From: an uncultured Methanobrevibacter sp.
GTDB lineage: Archaea > Methanobacteriota > Methanobacteria > Methanobacteriales > Methanobacteriaceae
NCBI RefSeq assembly: GCF_902769175.1
Contig: NZ_CACXNW010000004.1
Span: 49,698-113,697, forward strand
Length of the DNA: 64,000 nt
Reading direction: 5' to 3'
The notes beneath the pieces were generated by a model. That model had not been told where the DNA came from. It saw only the letters and a list, made by a program, of their open reading frames with translations, and searched no databases. A program made the position numbers and the translations under genes. The stretch's first letter is position 1; each line of letters begins with the position of its first letter. This document shows, piece by piece, positions 20,936-30,426 of the stretch.

Positions 20936-21337
20936 TTATTTTTTCTCTAAAAATTCATTAAAATCTATTTTATAGGAATATACACTATTATATGAGTTGA
21001 TTATGATATAGTTAAATTCAATATCAAACTATGATAATATCACTGACAGTTCCATCATATTGACAACCATTGACATTATTTGATATCCTGCCTTTTCCAA
21101 TTCATTTGTATCTATAAATAAGTATATATTTCGATCTCCATTTTCCTCATCAAAGAAACCTATCTACAAATCAAGAGTCTCACCATCTTCAAGTGATTCT
21201 TCATCCTCCATAGCAATCACTGGAACAAAGAATGTTGATTTTAAGAACTCCTTATAAAATAAATCAGGGTTCTATTCTATTTTCACTCAGGATTTGGATT
21301 TCAATAATTTAAGTTTTTTATTGTTCAAATCACTCAT
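20936..21337 (-). pseudogene. SseB-like pseudogene with four in-frame stops
   Basis: Reading the minus strand from an ATG at 21337 to a TAA at 20936 gives 134 codons in one frame. The pieces are MSDLNNKKLKLLKSKS, NPDLFYKEFLKSTFFVPVIA, IGFFDEENGDRNIYLFIDTN and FDIEFNYIIINSYNSVYSYK. Four internal stops interrupt it (TGA, TAG, TAG, TAG) and there is no frameshift. F-L-K-S-T-F-F-V-P-V and Y-I-I-I-N-S align with F-R-K-S-E-L-L-V-P-L and Q-I-I-I-N-P of the intact neighbour. Only point mutations have accumulated, so decay is fairly recent. Confidence 0.78.
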
Positions 21338-22823
21338 TTCAATCAAATAGATTTTATATTTTTAATAATATAAATTATTTTTTGAATTTTTTTTCTTCTC
21401 GTAGAAAGCTTTAAAGATTTCATTATTTTTTGAAGTCTTTTCTTTTGTAGCTTATGTTATATGATTTTTTATTGTTTTTAATTTTTTTTTTATTTTTGAT
21501 AATTTGCATAGATATAATTACTTTTCTTAAACAATGTTTAATTGAATTATTCATTGATTAAAATTAATTAGAAATCTTTTTATATAAAATATATACATAA
21601 AAATATATACGATTTTAAAAATCAATAATATTGAAGTAAAGTTTTATATATTTGAAAAATAGAATTTATTCCAAAGAGTATTATATGGTTAAATTTGATT
21701 ATACTTAAAGCATCACTAGACCATTATAGCAGTCTTCATATAAAGGAAAGAAAGGAAAACTTAATGCATGGATTTTATTAAGTGATAATCAAGATCAATA
21801 TAGTCTACCCTAATAAAGTCTGTTCTACAGAAGACCTTAATAAAGTCTTTAATAAGATTGGATGCGTATTAATAGAATAGGAGTATGAACAAGAAATTCT
21901 TCAAGTCTATTAAAAAAAAAAATAGACAAAATCTGTTTTAGAAAAATTCTTAAAGCAGATTCGGAAGATAATTTGAAAATCCTAATATCGGCAAACACAT
22001 TGCATGCAACCACAAAGGCCAATTGGAGATATATGTTACTGACACATTCCCAACTATACTATTCCTATAATGAAAAAGATGATAAAATTGTGTTTCTTGA
22101 CTTTTCACGAATAAAAACACCAATAAACTTTTTGAGTTTTGATTATATGATTATCAAATTTCAAATAAATTTATTACAAATCTTTCCCCCTTTTTCTCAT
22201 ATTATCAATTGTTACAATTTTTTTAAAGCTTTTACTTTCATTATTTATTTTTGTTTATTTTTCTTAATTTTTTGAAATTTTATCTAAATTACATTATTTT
22301 TGTTCTTTACTCTAGAATATTTGTCATTATTTTTCATTTTTAAATATACAACCAAGCACTTACATTCCAAAAACTTTTTATATATGTTTTTACATAGTTA
22401 AATATGAAGATAAAAGATTAATACTAGTATAATATTGGATGAATATTTTATCATTTTAATTAATTTAAAAGGAGGAATTATCTAAATAAAAATGTTTTAT
22501 TATCAAATTACCTAATTAGTATTTTGTAATTGGGCTTGGTTGCACTTCTGCAGCTGACTTACATTCTGCTGATTCTGGATTCTGCTCTGAATTAGGTGGA
22601 AATGATGATAATGGACCTTTCAATGGTACTTTCCAATGCTTTTATATAACTAAAAATATAAATGTATTTTCTAACGATTTCACCCATGAAAAAATTCAGG
22701 TCCCTAAAAACAATTAAATTTAAATTTCATATAGAAATTTTTAATAAAGTTGAATTTCAAATAATATTAATAGACAATTAATATTTTTCTAAAAAATATT
22801 ATTCTATATGGAAATGAGTGCAT
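21338..22823. other. gene graveyard upstream of the cas operon
   Basis: No intact gene. Fragments include a stop-riddled region at 21690-22110 (for example KVFNKIGCVLIE, then ILISANTLHATTKANWRYML), and a secreted-type remnant at about 22528-22716 reading IGLGCTSAADLHSADSGF with stops upstream of it. A good Shine-Dalgarno AAAGGAGGAATT at 22468 precedes this remnant but no ATG follows in frame. T-rich and A-rich tracts fill the rest. The promoter of cas6 must lie here; candidate TATA-like text is at about 22770-22810. Confidence 0.5.
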
Positions 22824-23555
22824 ATGAGGTTAAAAGTTTGTTTAAAGTCTAAAAAGAATAGGTTGAAAATTCCTTTTAATTATAATCATATTCTTTCAGC
22901 TATTGTTTATAATAAGATTTATGATTTGGAATTAGCTCAAAAAATTCATTCTTCTCAATCTTATAAATTCTTTACTTTTTCTAATTTGCACATTCATAAG
23001 TTTAGATTACTTAAGGATGGTTTGTTGTCTCAAAATGGAGTAATCGACTTTTTAATCTCTTCTCCAGACGATTATTTAATCAAAAGTCTTGTAGAAGGAT
23101 TTTTAGATGATTTAACTGTTAATTTCATTGGAGAAGAACTTCTAGTTCAGAAAGTGGAATTGTTAGCTTATCCAGATTTTGAAGAAAAAGTCAAAGTAAA
23201 AACATTATCTCCAGTTATAGTTAGAATTAAAAAAGAAGTCGACGGTGAGTTAAAAACTTGGGATCTCGCTCCTAGCAAGGAGCAATTCTACACTAACCTT
23301 GAGAACAATCTTATTAGCAAATATAAAGAATCTAATAAATTGGAAGAAACAGACAAAAAGATAACTATTTCTTCAGAAATGAGGCATGTTAAATCTAAAA
23401 GAATATTTATTGATAAACGAGATCAGAAAACATTCCACAGAGGCTATTTGATGGATCTGGTTCTAGAAGGAGATTCAGATTTAATTAAGTTTGCTTATGA
23501 CAGTGGATTAGGTGAAAAGAACGCTTTAGGCTTTGGTATGGTGAAAATTATTTAA
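22824..23555 (+). CDS. cas6: CRISPR pre-crRNA endonuclease Cas6
   Basis: A protein of 243 residues. Cas6 cuts the repeat RNA to release crRNAs whose 5' handle is the last eight repeat bases. Two ferredoxin-like halves are evident. The N-terminal half starts MRLKVCLKSKKNRLKIPFNYNHILSAIVY, where the His in YNHIL is the likely catalytic residue. The C-terminal Gly-rich loop is GLGEKNALGFGMV at the very end. It is the first gene of the I-B operon, with cas8b following after 20 bases. I prefer the ATG at 22824; an in-frame GTG lies at 22818, and both have only a weak ribosome site. Confidence 0.93.
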   Translation: MRLKVCLKSKKNRLKIPFNYNHILSAIVYNKIYDLELAQKIHSSQSYKFFTFSNLHIHKFRLLKDGLLSQNGVIDFLISSPDDYLIKSLVEGFLDDLTVNFIGEELLVQKVELLAYPDFEEKVKVKTLSPVIVRIKKEVDGELKTWDLAPSKEQFYTNLENNLISKYKESNKLEETDKKITISSEMRHVKSKRIFIDKRDQKTFHRGYLMDLVLEGDSDLIKFAYDSGLGEKNALGFGMVKII

Positions 23556-23575
23556 TTTTTCTAGTGAGATGTAAT

Positions 23576-25621
23576 ATGATAGGTGATTTAATCGAATATG
23601 GAAAGTGGTTATCTAATAATGATATGGATGATTTTGGAAAAGATACCAAAGATGCTGATTATATACTAGTTGTAAATTATGTAGATGGGAAATTTAATTT
23701 AAATAATCTTTATTTAAAAAAGGATATTGGAGAACATTTTAATTATTTTGAAGATTCTATCTTTTCTAAAGATTTTTTAATTTCAACTGACCAAAGATTT
23801 ATGATTCCTTCAAAATCTAATTTATTAGGTTTATCTCCTTTTTTTATAAAATTAGACCATAATTTTTTAAAGAATGGGGAAGTAGATCCTGATAAAATAA
23901 AAAAATTTAAATATAAAGTTGAAAGGTCAATTAAGTCTAATAGTAATAATAAAGAATTTGTTGCTGCATTAAGTAATATTTATGTAGATAGTGACAATTT
24001 TATAAATGATTGTGCTTTGGATGATGAAAAAAATGAATTATTTTCATCATTTTTTTCAAAAAATACTTTTGATGATCTTTCTTTGTTAATAGTGGATTAT
24101 TATAAATTTATTTTTGAAAATAGTGATGTTATTATTTCTAAAATTTTGGAATTAAAGGATTCAGAGGACTTTGATAAAAAATCAAGACCAAATTTTTATT
24201 TATCTTGTTGTTTTGGAAATTCATTTGATTTAATAAATGATTTATTTATTTTTTATTCAAAGATTTTCAAAAAGAGAGATGAAAAAATTAAAGATTTTGA
24301 TAAAGGAATCTGTTCTTTTTGTGGAAAGGAGTCTATCACTTACCCTTCTTTAGGGAGTTATGCATTATCTAAACCCGCATCATTTAATTTCTCTGAAAAT
24401 ATGTCAAATTCTAGATTGAGGATTTGTAATCTTTGTAATTCTTATTTAAGGACTGCAGAAGATAATTTAAAAAAGGCATTAAATGGTCCAATGATGATAA
24501 TACCTAAATCAAAAGGAATTTATGATTATGAATCTTTTGTAAAAATATCCCATTTAGAAGATAAAAGTTCTTTTTCAAAAATAAATGAATTTCTTAAAGA
24601 TAATTCAAAGCAATTTAATTATGATTTAGTTTTTTATAAAGAAGGAAATGGTAATACATATGTTATTAACAAATATGTTGAAAATTACCAAGCTTTCTTA
24701 ATCGATTTTAATAAAGAAATTAAATTGTATGATAATGGCTTAAATTATTTATTTAATGAAAAATATTTTAGCAACATTGAAGAGGATAAACAATTTGTAA
24801 ATAATTTATTTGATTTAGAGCAGATTTTCAAGTCTTTATTTATAAAATTTGATGGTGAACAAATTAAGGATCCTAGTTTATTTAATTTCTATAATATTTA
24901 TACTAGGGATTTAACTGGTTCCGGTGGAATTTTATATGGTTTTGATTCTAAAACTGTTTCTATATTTACAAAATATATGCACAGTATATTTAATTTTGTT
25001 TATGAACTCAATGAGGATGCATTAAATAAAAGCATGATTGATGAAATGATCTTAAATGTTTTAATTAAGCTCCAAAGGAATACTACAAATAATAAGAGTC
25101 ATAAATGTAGAATTTTAAATTATCTAAATTATTATTTTATGATTATAAAAGAATTTTTAGGTGAGTCAATGTTAGAAGATGAAAATGTAAAGAAATTAAA
25201 AGAAATTTTTTCCAAATATCATAAGGGTTATGATTTTAAAAAAATAAGTGCTAAAGATGAAAAAGAGATTTTTGAAACTATTGAAAAAGATGTTTCTCTC
25301 AAATATTATTTAATAGGGCAATTTATTTCTTTAATTGATACCACAAAAAAGACAGGAGGCAAAAATTCAGACATTTTTTACAATTTTGTTCTAAATGCTA
25401 ATAAAAACAATATTAAAAAATTATTCACTTCTGAAGTATTACAAAAAAATAATTATTATATTAGTGGTATGAATAAAAAAGGTAAATTTATATTTAAAAT
25501 TTTTGAAAACAATTTTAATGAGTTGTTTGATGAAGATGATTTTTTCTTTGAAGATTATTTGTTGTTGATCTTTACAGGGTATTATACTGAAAATATTTTA
25601 TCCTCTAGCTATGGCGCTTAA
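23576..25621 (+). CDS. cas8b: type I-B Cascade large subunit Cas8b (Csh1)
   Basis: A protein of 681 residues that fits the Csh1/TM1802 group. It opens with MIGDLIEYGKWL, has a zinc-finger pair CSFCGKES and CNLCNSYLR about 45 residues apart in the middle, and a long alpha-helical C-terminus. In type I-B Cascade this subunit recognises the PAM and recruits Cas3. The ATG at 23576 follows GTGAGATGTAAT, and an in-frame GTG lies at 23564. It sits between cas6 and cas7 as expected. Sequence is very Asp/Asn/Lys-rich and diverged, so the call relies on order, zinc finger and size. Confidence 0.9.
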   Translation: MIGDLIEYGKWLSNNDMDDFGKDTKDADYILVVNYVDGKFNLNNLYLKKDIGEHFNYFEDSIFSKDFLISTDQRFMIPSKSNLLGLSPFFIKLDHNFLKNGEVDPDKIKKFKYKVERSIKSNSNNKEFVAALSNIYVDSDNFINDCALDDEKNELFSSFFSKNTFDDLSLLIVDYYKFIFENSDVIISKILELKDSEDFDKKSRPNFYLSCCFGNSFDLINDLFIFYSKIFKKRDEKIKDFDKGICSFCGKESITYPSLGSYALSKPASFNFSENMSNSRLRICNLCNSYLRTAEDNLKKALNGPMMIIPKSKGIYDYESFVKISHLEDKSSFSKINEFLKDNSKQFNYDLVFYKEGNGNTYVINKYVENYQAFLIDFNKEIKLYDNGLNYLFNEKYFSNIEEDKQFVNNLFDLEQIFKSLFIKFDGEQIKDPSLFNFYNIYTRDLTGSGGILYGFDSKTVSIFTKYMHSIFNFVYELNEDALNKSMIDEMILNVLIKLQRNTTNNKSHKCRILNYLNYYFMIIKEFLGESMLEDENVKKLKEIFSKYHKGYDFKKISAKDEKEIFETIEKDVSLKYYLIGQFISLIDTTKKTGGKNSDIFYNFVLNANKNNIKKLFTSEVLQKNNYYISGMNKKGKFIFKIFENNFNELFDEDDFFFEDYLLLIFTGYYTENILSSSYGA

Positions 25622-25638
25622 ATTTAGGTGGTGTAAAT

Positions 25639-26577
25639 ATTACTGAAGAAAATACTGTTAAAAACTTTTATCAAGGAATATATGTAACTGAAACAATTTT
25701 AGGTAATCCTAATGGGGATTTTGTAGACAATTCTCCTAGGAATTTTGATGGAAATGTGTTTACAACTGATAAATGCATTAAATATAATGTTCGTAAATAC
25801 ATTCATGAATCAATAGAAGATTTGGAGGAAAAAAAGAACATTGTTTTCTTCTTCCCAAGATTAACTGATAATGCTAAAGAAGAAGATAACAAATTCAGAA
25901 CTCGTGATGATGTATTTAAGTTGTTATTCAAAGAAGATTTTGAAGCTTTAAAAAATAATTCTCCTGATGTTAGAATGTTTGGTGGAACATTCAGTTTCAA
26001 AAATGAGGATTCTAAACAAATTTATGGACCTATACAATTATCTTATGGTGTAGACATCAATGATGCACAGATTAAACGTCTTCAAATAGGTGCTCCTTTC
26101 GCCACAGAGTCTGGCAAGCAAAAAACTAATGGATCAGAAGCGGTAGTTGATGATGCGATAATTACTTATGATATAACTATCAATCCAAAAAATCATCCTA
26201 ATTTATTGTTGGAATCTGACTTGGATTTATTTAAAAAGGCTTTATGGTTTGGTACCAATGCTAGAAAATCAACCAGTAAAAAATCTGATTCCAAATTATT
26301 AGTTTTGATAAAATTCGTTGATGAGGATACTATTGTAAATATTGGGGAGTTAAAAGAATTAATTAAAGTTTCTAATATTAAAGAACATAAATTAGGTGAA
26401 GAGGAAATTAAATTAGACTGCAATATTTTATTCAAAAAGTTAAATAAATATGTGAATTTAATTGGTTCAATCGAATTCTTTTATGATTCTGATGAATTAA
26501 CTTTAGAATATGATGAAATTAAGTTTTCTGATTTAATTACTAAATGTGACTGTAAGGAACCTAATGAATTATTATAA
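25639..26577 (+). CDS. cas7: Cascade backbone Cas7 (Csh2), apparent ATT start
   Basis: A protein of 312 residues, the repeated backbone subunit that coats the crRNA. The conserved Csh2 start region YQGIYVTETILGNPNGDF and DNSPRNFDGNVFTTDKCIKY is complete only if translation begins upstream of the first GTG (25756). No ATG, GTG or TTG exists in this frame between the stop at 25606 and 25756. ATT at 25639 (followed by ACT-GAA-GAA) is five bases behind GGTGGTG (25627-25633), the right distance for a start. Either AUU is used as start codon or the ATG has mutated. Downstream coding is uninterrupted. Confidence 0.9.
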   Translation: MTEENTVKNFYQGIYVTETILGNPNGDFVDNSPRNFDGNVFTTDKCIKYNVRKYIHESIEDLEEKKNIVFFFPRLTDNAKEEDNKFRTRDDVFKLLFKEDFEALKNNSPDVRMFGGTFSFKNEDSKQIYGPIQLSYGVDINDAQIKRLQIGAPFATESGKQKTNGSEAVVDDAIITYDITINPKNHPNLLLESDLDLFKKALWFGTNARKSTSKKSDSKLLVLIKFVDEDTIVNIGELKELIKVSNIKEHKLGEEEIKLDCNILFKKLNKYVNLIGSIEFFYDSDELTLEYDEIKFSDLITKCDCKEPNELL

Positions 26578-26592
26578 ATTTAGGTAATTACT

Positions 26593-27423
26593 ATGAATTT
26601 TTCTAAAATTATAGAATTGGATATTTGGAGTAAATTCGGTTGCTTTAGCAAGTCATTTTCTAATAGTGGAGGAATTTTATCTTATTTTATTCCTCCTAAA
26701 ACTTCTATAATTGGGATGATAGGGTCTGTGCTTGGTTATTCATATGATGATTTCGTTATTGGGGAAAATAATAATAAAATTTATTCAATTGAAAAGTTTA
26801 ATAATATTAAAATTTCAATACAACCATTATTTTCTTTAAAAACCAAAAGAGTCACTTTTAATAATGTTTCTGGTAGTGGTATAAAAAATATTCATCAGGA
26901 TGTTCTATTAAATCCATATTATAAGATTTACATATCCTTTCTAGATACGTTAAAAGATGATGAATCTTTATTTTTAGATAGAATAAAAAATAATCGTTCT
27001 GTTTACAATATTTATATGGGTAAAAATGAATTTTTACTAAATTATGAATTTAAGAATGTTTATGATTATGAGCCTATAATACTAAACAATTACAATAAAA
27101 CAGAATTTTTTGCTGAAAATAAAGTTTATGGTTCCTTAAATAGAAAAAATGTTAAAGACACTATTTTAATATCCAAGAAAAAAAGTACTAAACGGTCTTT
27201 ATTTTCTAGAGGTTCCCCAACCCAATTAGAAAGTTTTTATGAATATTTTATTCATGATTATCCAATAAAAAGAGAAAATTTTGTTGATTTCACATATTCT
27301 CCTATCTCTTTTTATGCATATCCTAAAGAGGAAGATTGTTATTTTTCAGATTTGAAGCTAAAAGAGGATAGCGAAATTGAATTATGTAAAATAGGGGATA
27401 AAGAATGGATATCTTTGATTTAA
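26593..27423 (+). CDS. cas5: Cascade subunit Cas5 (type I-B)
   Basis: A protein of 276 residues. Cas5 binds the 5' handle of the crRNA and caps the Cas7 filament. The N-terminal strand and loop FSKIIELDIWSKFGCFSKSFSNSGGILSYFIPPKTSIIGMIGSVLGY is the family signature (a strand, then the Pro-Pro-Lys-Thr and G-M-I/L-G-x-x-x-G helix). It starts 16 bases after cas7, with TTTAGGTAATT upstream of the ATG. Its last 19 bases overlap cas3, so translation of the two is coupled. Confidence 0.93.
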   Translation: MNFSKIIELDIWSKFGCFSKSFSNSGGILSYFIPPKTSIIGMIGSVLGYSYDDFVIGENNNKIYSIEKFNNIKISIQPLFSLKTKRVTFNNVSGSGIKNIHQDVLLNPYYKIYISFLDTLKDDESLFLDRIKNNRSVYNIYMGKNEFLLNYEFKNVYDYEPIILNNYNKTEFFAENKVYGSLNRKNVKDTILISKKKSTKRSLFSRGSPTQLESFYEYFIHDYPIKRENFVDFTYSPISFYAYPKEEDCYFSDLKLKEDSEIELCKIGDKEWISLI

Positions 27424-30242
27424 AATATGATTTTGAATCTTCATCTATTGATTTAGATGAAGATGCTTTTTTTATTTATGCACATACAAATGAATTTTTA
27501 AATGACCATCTTTTGAAAACAGAGTATGTTTTTGAAAATTTAATTGATAAGAAAATTTTAAATAAGTTCTATAATACCTTTCAAGAAAATAATATCATAA
27601 ATTTAACTTTTGATGAATTTTGGGATGTTATCTTGTCATGTGTTTACTTTCATGATATTGGCAAAATATCATTTAATTTTCAAATCAATCGTTTAAATTC
27701 TAAAAATGAACAAGGTCTTACTCAAAAGAATTTTTTAAAAAAATATGGTTTAGATGAATATGCTGATTATTTGACTGCAGACCATTCTTTAACAAGTTCT
27801 TTGACTTTTTTGTCAAAATATGAAACTATTTTTGAAGAAAATAAGTTATTTTTGTTAATGTTAGCTTATGCTATTTATGGACATCATACAAATTTAAAAG
27901 ATCTTTTATTACAATCTAAGTTTGCTTATGGTATGAATGAGGACATTTTTGAAACGTTTAAATTAATTTCATTATTTTTAGATATTTCTGCTTCTGAAGA
28001 AAGTATTTTGGAAAGGCTTATTTTTCAAAAAATGCAGGATACAACTTATAAGTTGTTGAATAATGAAATCAGTGTTTTGTATAGTCCTATTTCTTTCTTT
28101 TATATGTACATTTATTCATTGTTAATTTCTGCCGATGTTTTTGCCAGTTATAAGGCTGATTTAAATTTTAAAGAAGTAAAAAAAATTAATTTCAATGAAC
28201 GTCTTGATGAGCAATTAAAAGAGAAAATGTTTAATTCCTTTTACAGCAAATCTTATAATAAAAATTTGGATTTTAATCAGGAATTGGATTTAGAAAATGT
28301 AAAAGATATTAATGTTTTAAGAAGACAAATGTTATTGGAATCTTCTAAAAATCTGAAAAATTCAATAAATTCTAACAATGTTTTTTTCTTGCATATGCCT
28401 ACTGGTGGGGGAAAAACTAACACATCTATGAAATTAGCTTTGGATATTTTAGAAAATACTGATGCGGATAGAATCATTTATGCAATGCCTTTTATTAATA
28501 TTATTGAGCAGAATTTTGATGTAATTTGTGATTCATTTGGTTTGTCTGAGGAATATGGTGAAATAAGAAAAATATATTCCGGTTCTGAGGTTATTTTCCC
28601 AAATAAAGATGATGATTTTAAAGGTCATAGATTATTAAGGGATGATTTTTTTAATTATCCTGTAATTTGTACAACTTTTGTTAGCTTATTTAATAGCATT
28701 ATTAAAAACAATAAAAAATTAAAATTTAAATTATCATCATTAGCAAATTCAGTAATAATATTAGATGAAATACAATCATTGCCTTTAAAAAATTGGAACA
28801 GCCTATATTATATTATTAATGAATTAGCTAATAATTATAATATTTATTTCATTGTTATGAGTGCTACTTTGCCCAATTTTGAAAAATTAAAATTGGATTC
28901 CGAATCAAACTTATATTATGAAAATATTTCATTAATAGATAATCCTTCAAAATACTTTAACCATTACTTGTTTAGCAGAACTGAAATTCAAGATAATATT
29001 AAAACATTTGAATTTAATGAAGAAAATCACGAAGAATTCATTGGATATTTGGCTGACATTATTCAAAAAAATTTTAATAAAGGTTTTACAAAAGGACTGA
29101 TGGTGCTTAACACGATTAAATCTTCCAGATTAGTTTTTGAAAAATTATCTGAATTTATGGAGACTCAACTTCTAGAAGAGGAGTCTTTAGTTTGGGCAGA
29201 TGTTGAAATAGACTTATTAAATTCAAGTCTAATGCCATCTACCAAAAGAGAAATTATCTCAAAAATTAATAATTTTGATGATGATCAGAAATATCTTTTA
29301 ATCAGCACCCAAAGTATAGAGGCAGGAGTTGATGTTAGCTTTGATTTTGTTGTTAGGGATTTTGCTATTATTGATTCAATCGAACAAGTTCGTGGGCGTT
29401 GTAATAGGAGTAGAGAGCTAAATAAACGTTTTAATGATGAATTTATAAAAGGAAATGTTTATTTAACAAAATTAATTAATAAAAGGAGCCAACATTTCTA
29501 TGAGTACATTTATGAAAAGGAAGAAATGAAAACAAGAATTAATTGTACAGATAAATTATTTGAAAATCATGTGAATTATTCATTTTTAGAGATTGACAAT
29601 TATTATCTGGAGGTTTCAAATTTAATAAATTCTATTCAAGATGATAAAGAGAAATTTAATTTCATTGATCGTGATAACATCAAACATCTTAATAATCTAA
29701 ACTATTCTAAGCTAATGGATAAAGAAACTGGGATTCATATAATTAATAACAATCAAGAACAATTTTCTATATTCATATGTGCTGATGTGAATATATTTTC
29801 AGAAAATTTAGATGTAAATCTGTTTGAGTTAGATGATGAATCTCTTGAAGAATTTTATTTTTCAAATAAAAATAAATTCATTTTTTCTTTAAATGAATTA
29901 AAGTTTATTAAGAGTTTTGATTATGATGAAAAAGTCTATGGAATGAATTGTGTCCATGGAGACGTCTTATTAAATTATTATCAGTACTTATTAAAAAATG
30001 TGGATAAAACGGATTATTTTCAATATCTGTTGCTTCAAAGGGAGTTTTCATCTATTTTTTATAAATTCATAATTAATGTTTCTGTAAACTTTTTTGATGA
30101 ATTGTATTCTGAAATAAGATCTTTAGAACAAGTAGGTTATTTCTATGTTTTACCAAAAGACAATATCGGCGATGACGAGTATGATTTTTATTCTCTAAAA
30201 ACCGGTTTTAATTATAATTCCTCCGATTTGAAGTTATTTTGA
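27405..30242 (+). CDS. cas3: CRISPR effector nuclease-helicase Cas3
   Basis: A protein of 945 residues that unwinds and degrades target DNA after recruitment by Cascade. The N-terminal HD nuclease shows His27/His35, the H-D pair in VYFHDIGKIS (His83-Asp84), ADHSLTSS and IYGHHTNL. The SF2 helicase has Walker A MPTGGGKT (331-338), the DEIQ box in ILDEIQSLP (about 454-457), motif III VMSATLP, and motifs V-VI STQSIEAGVDVSF and EQVRGRCNRS. All catalytic motifs look intact. The start overlaps cas5 by 19 bases. Downstream comes a mini-CRISPR and then cas4. Confidence 0.97.
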   Translation: MDIFDLKYDFESSSIDLDEDAFFIYAHTNEFLNDHLLKTEYVFENLIDKKILNKFYNTFQENNIINLTFDEFWDVILSCVYFHDIGKISFNFQINRLNSKNEQGLTQKNFLKKYGLDEYADYLTADHSLTSSLTFLSKYETIFEENKLFLLMLAYAIYGHHTNLKDLLLQSKFAYGMNEDIFETFKLISLFLDISASEESILERLIFQKMQDTTYKLLNNEISVLYSPISFFYMYIYSLLISADVFASYKADLNFKEVKKINFNERLDEQLKEKMFNSFYSKSYNKNLDFNQELDLENVKDINVLRRQMLLESSKNLKNSINSNNVFFLHMPTGGGKTNTSMKLALDILENTDADRIIYAMPFINIIEQNFDVICDSFGLSEEYGEIRKIYSGSEVIFPNKDDDFKGHRLLRDDFFNYPVICTTFVSLFNSIIKNNKKLKFKLSSLANSVIILDEIQSLPLKNWNSLYYIINELANNYNIYFIVMSATLPNFEKLKLDSESNLYYENISLIDNPSKYFNHYLFSRTEIQDNIKTFEFNEENHEEFIGYLADIIQKNFNKGFTKGLMVLNTIKSSRLVFEKLSEFMETQLLEEESLVWADVEIDLLNSSLMPSTKREIISKINNFDDDQKYLLISTQSIEAGVDVSFDFVVRDFAIIDSIEQVRGRCNRSRELNKRFNDEFIKGNVYLTKLINKRSQHFYEYIYEKEEMKTRINCTDKLFENHVNYSFLEIDNYYLEVSNLINSIQDDKEKFNFIDRDNIKHLNNLNYSKLMDKETGIHIINNNQEQFSIFICADVNIFSENLDVNLFELDDESLEEFYFSNKNKFIFSLNELKFIKSFDYDEKVYGMNCVHGDVLLNYYQYLLKNVDKTDYFQYLLLQREFSSIFYKFIINVSVNFFDELYSEIRSLEQVGYFYVLPKDNIGDDEYDFYSLKTGFNYNSSDLKLF

Positions 30243-30293
30243 AGTATATTTAATTTAAATTTCATAGTCGAATAAATTATCAAACCTTAGAAT

Positions 30294-30390
30294 ATTGAAA
30301 TAAGACTGTTTTGGGATTGAAATATCGCACAAAGACTAGGGAGAAATAAAATTGATTTTTGTTGAAATAAGACTGTTTTGGGATTTAATA
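30294..30390 (+). CRISPR. single-spacer mini-CRISPR between cas3 and cas4
   Basis: Two 30-base repeats (30294-30323 and 30361-30390) flank a 37-base spacer (30324-30360). On the plus strand they read as the reverse complement of the main-array repeat: GTTGAAATAAGACTG... ending GGGATTGAAAT. Both share three differences from the main repeat (positions 4, 14, 15), so this is a separate repeat variant. The second repeat is degenerate at its 3' end, as leader-distal repeats often are. The unit lies in the sense strand of the cas mRNA. Its layout recalls CreA/CreR guide RNAs of haloarchaeal type I-B operons. The repeats are seen; a regulatory role is inference. Confidence 0.88.
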
Positions 30391-30426
30391 ATATATTATC
30401 CAATATAGAAAATCATAGGTGATTAA

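Noticed and set aside
21973..22275. 100-codon open frame before cas6
   Set aside because: No ribosome site, composition shifts to T-rich low-complexity hydrophobic residues in its second half, and the first half looks like debris of an older gene.
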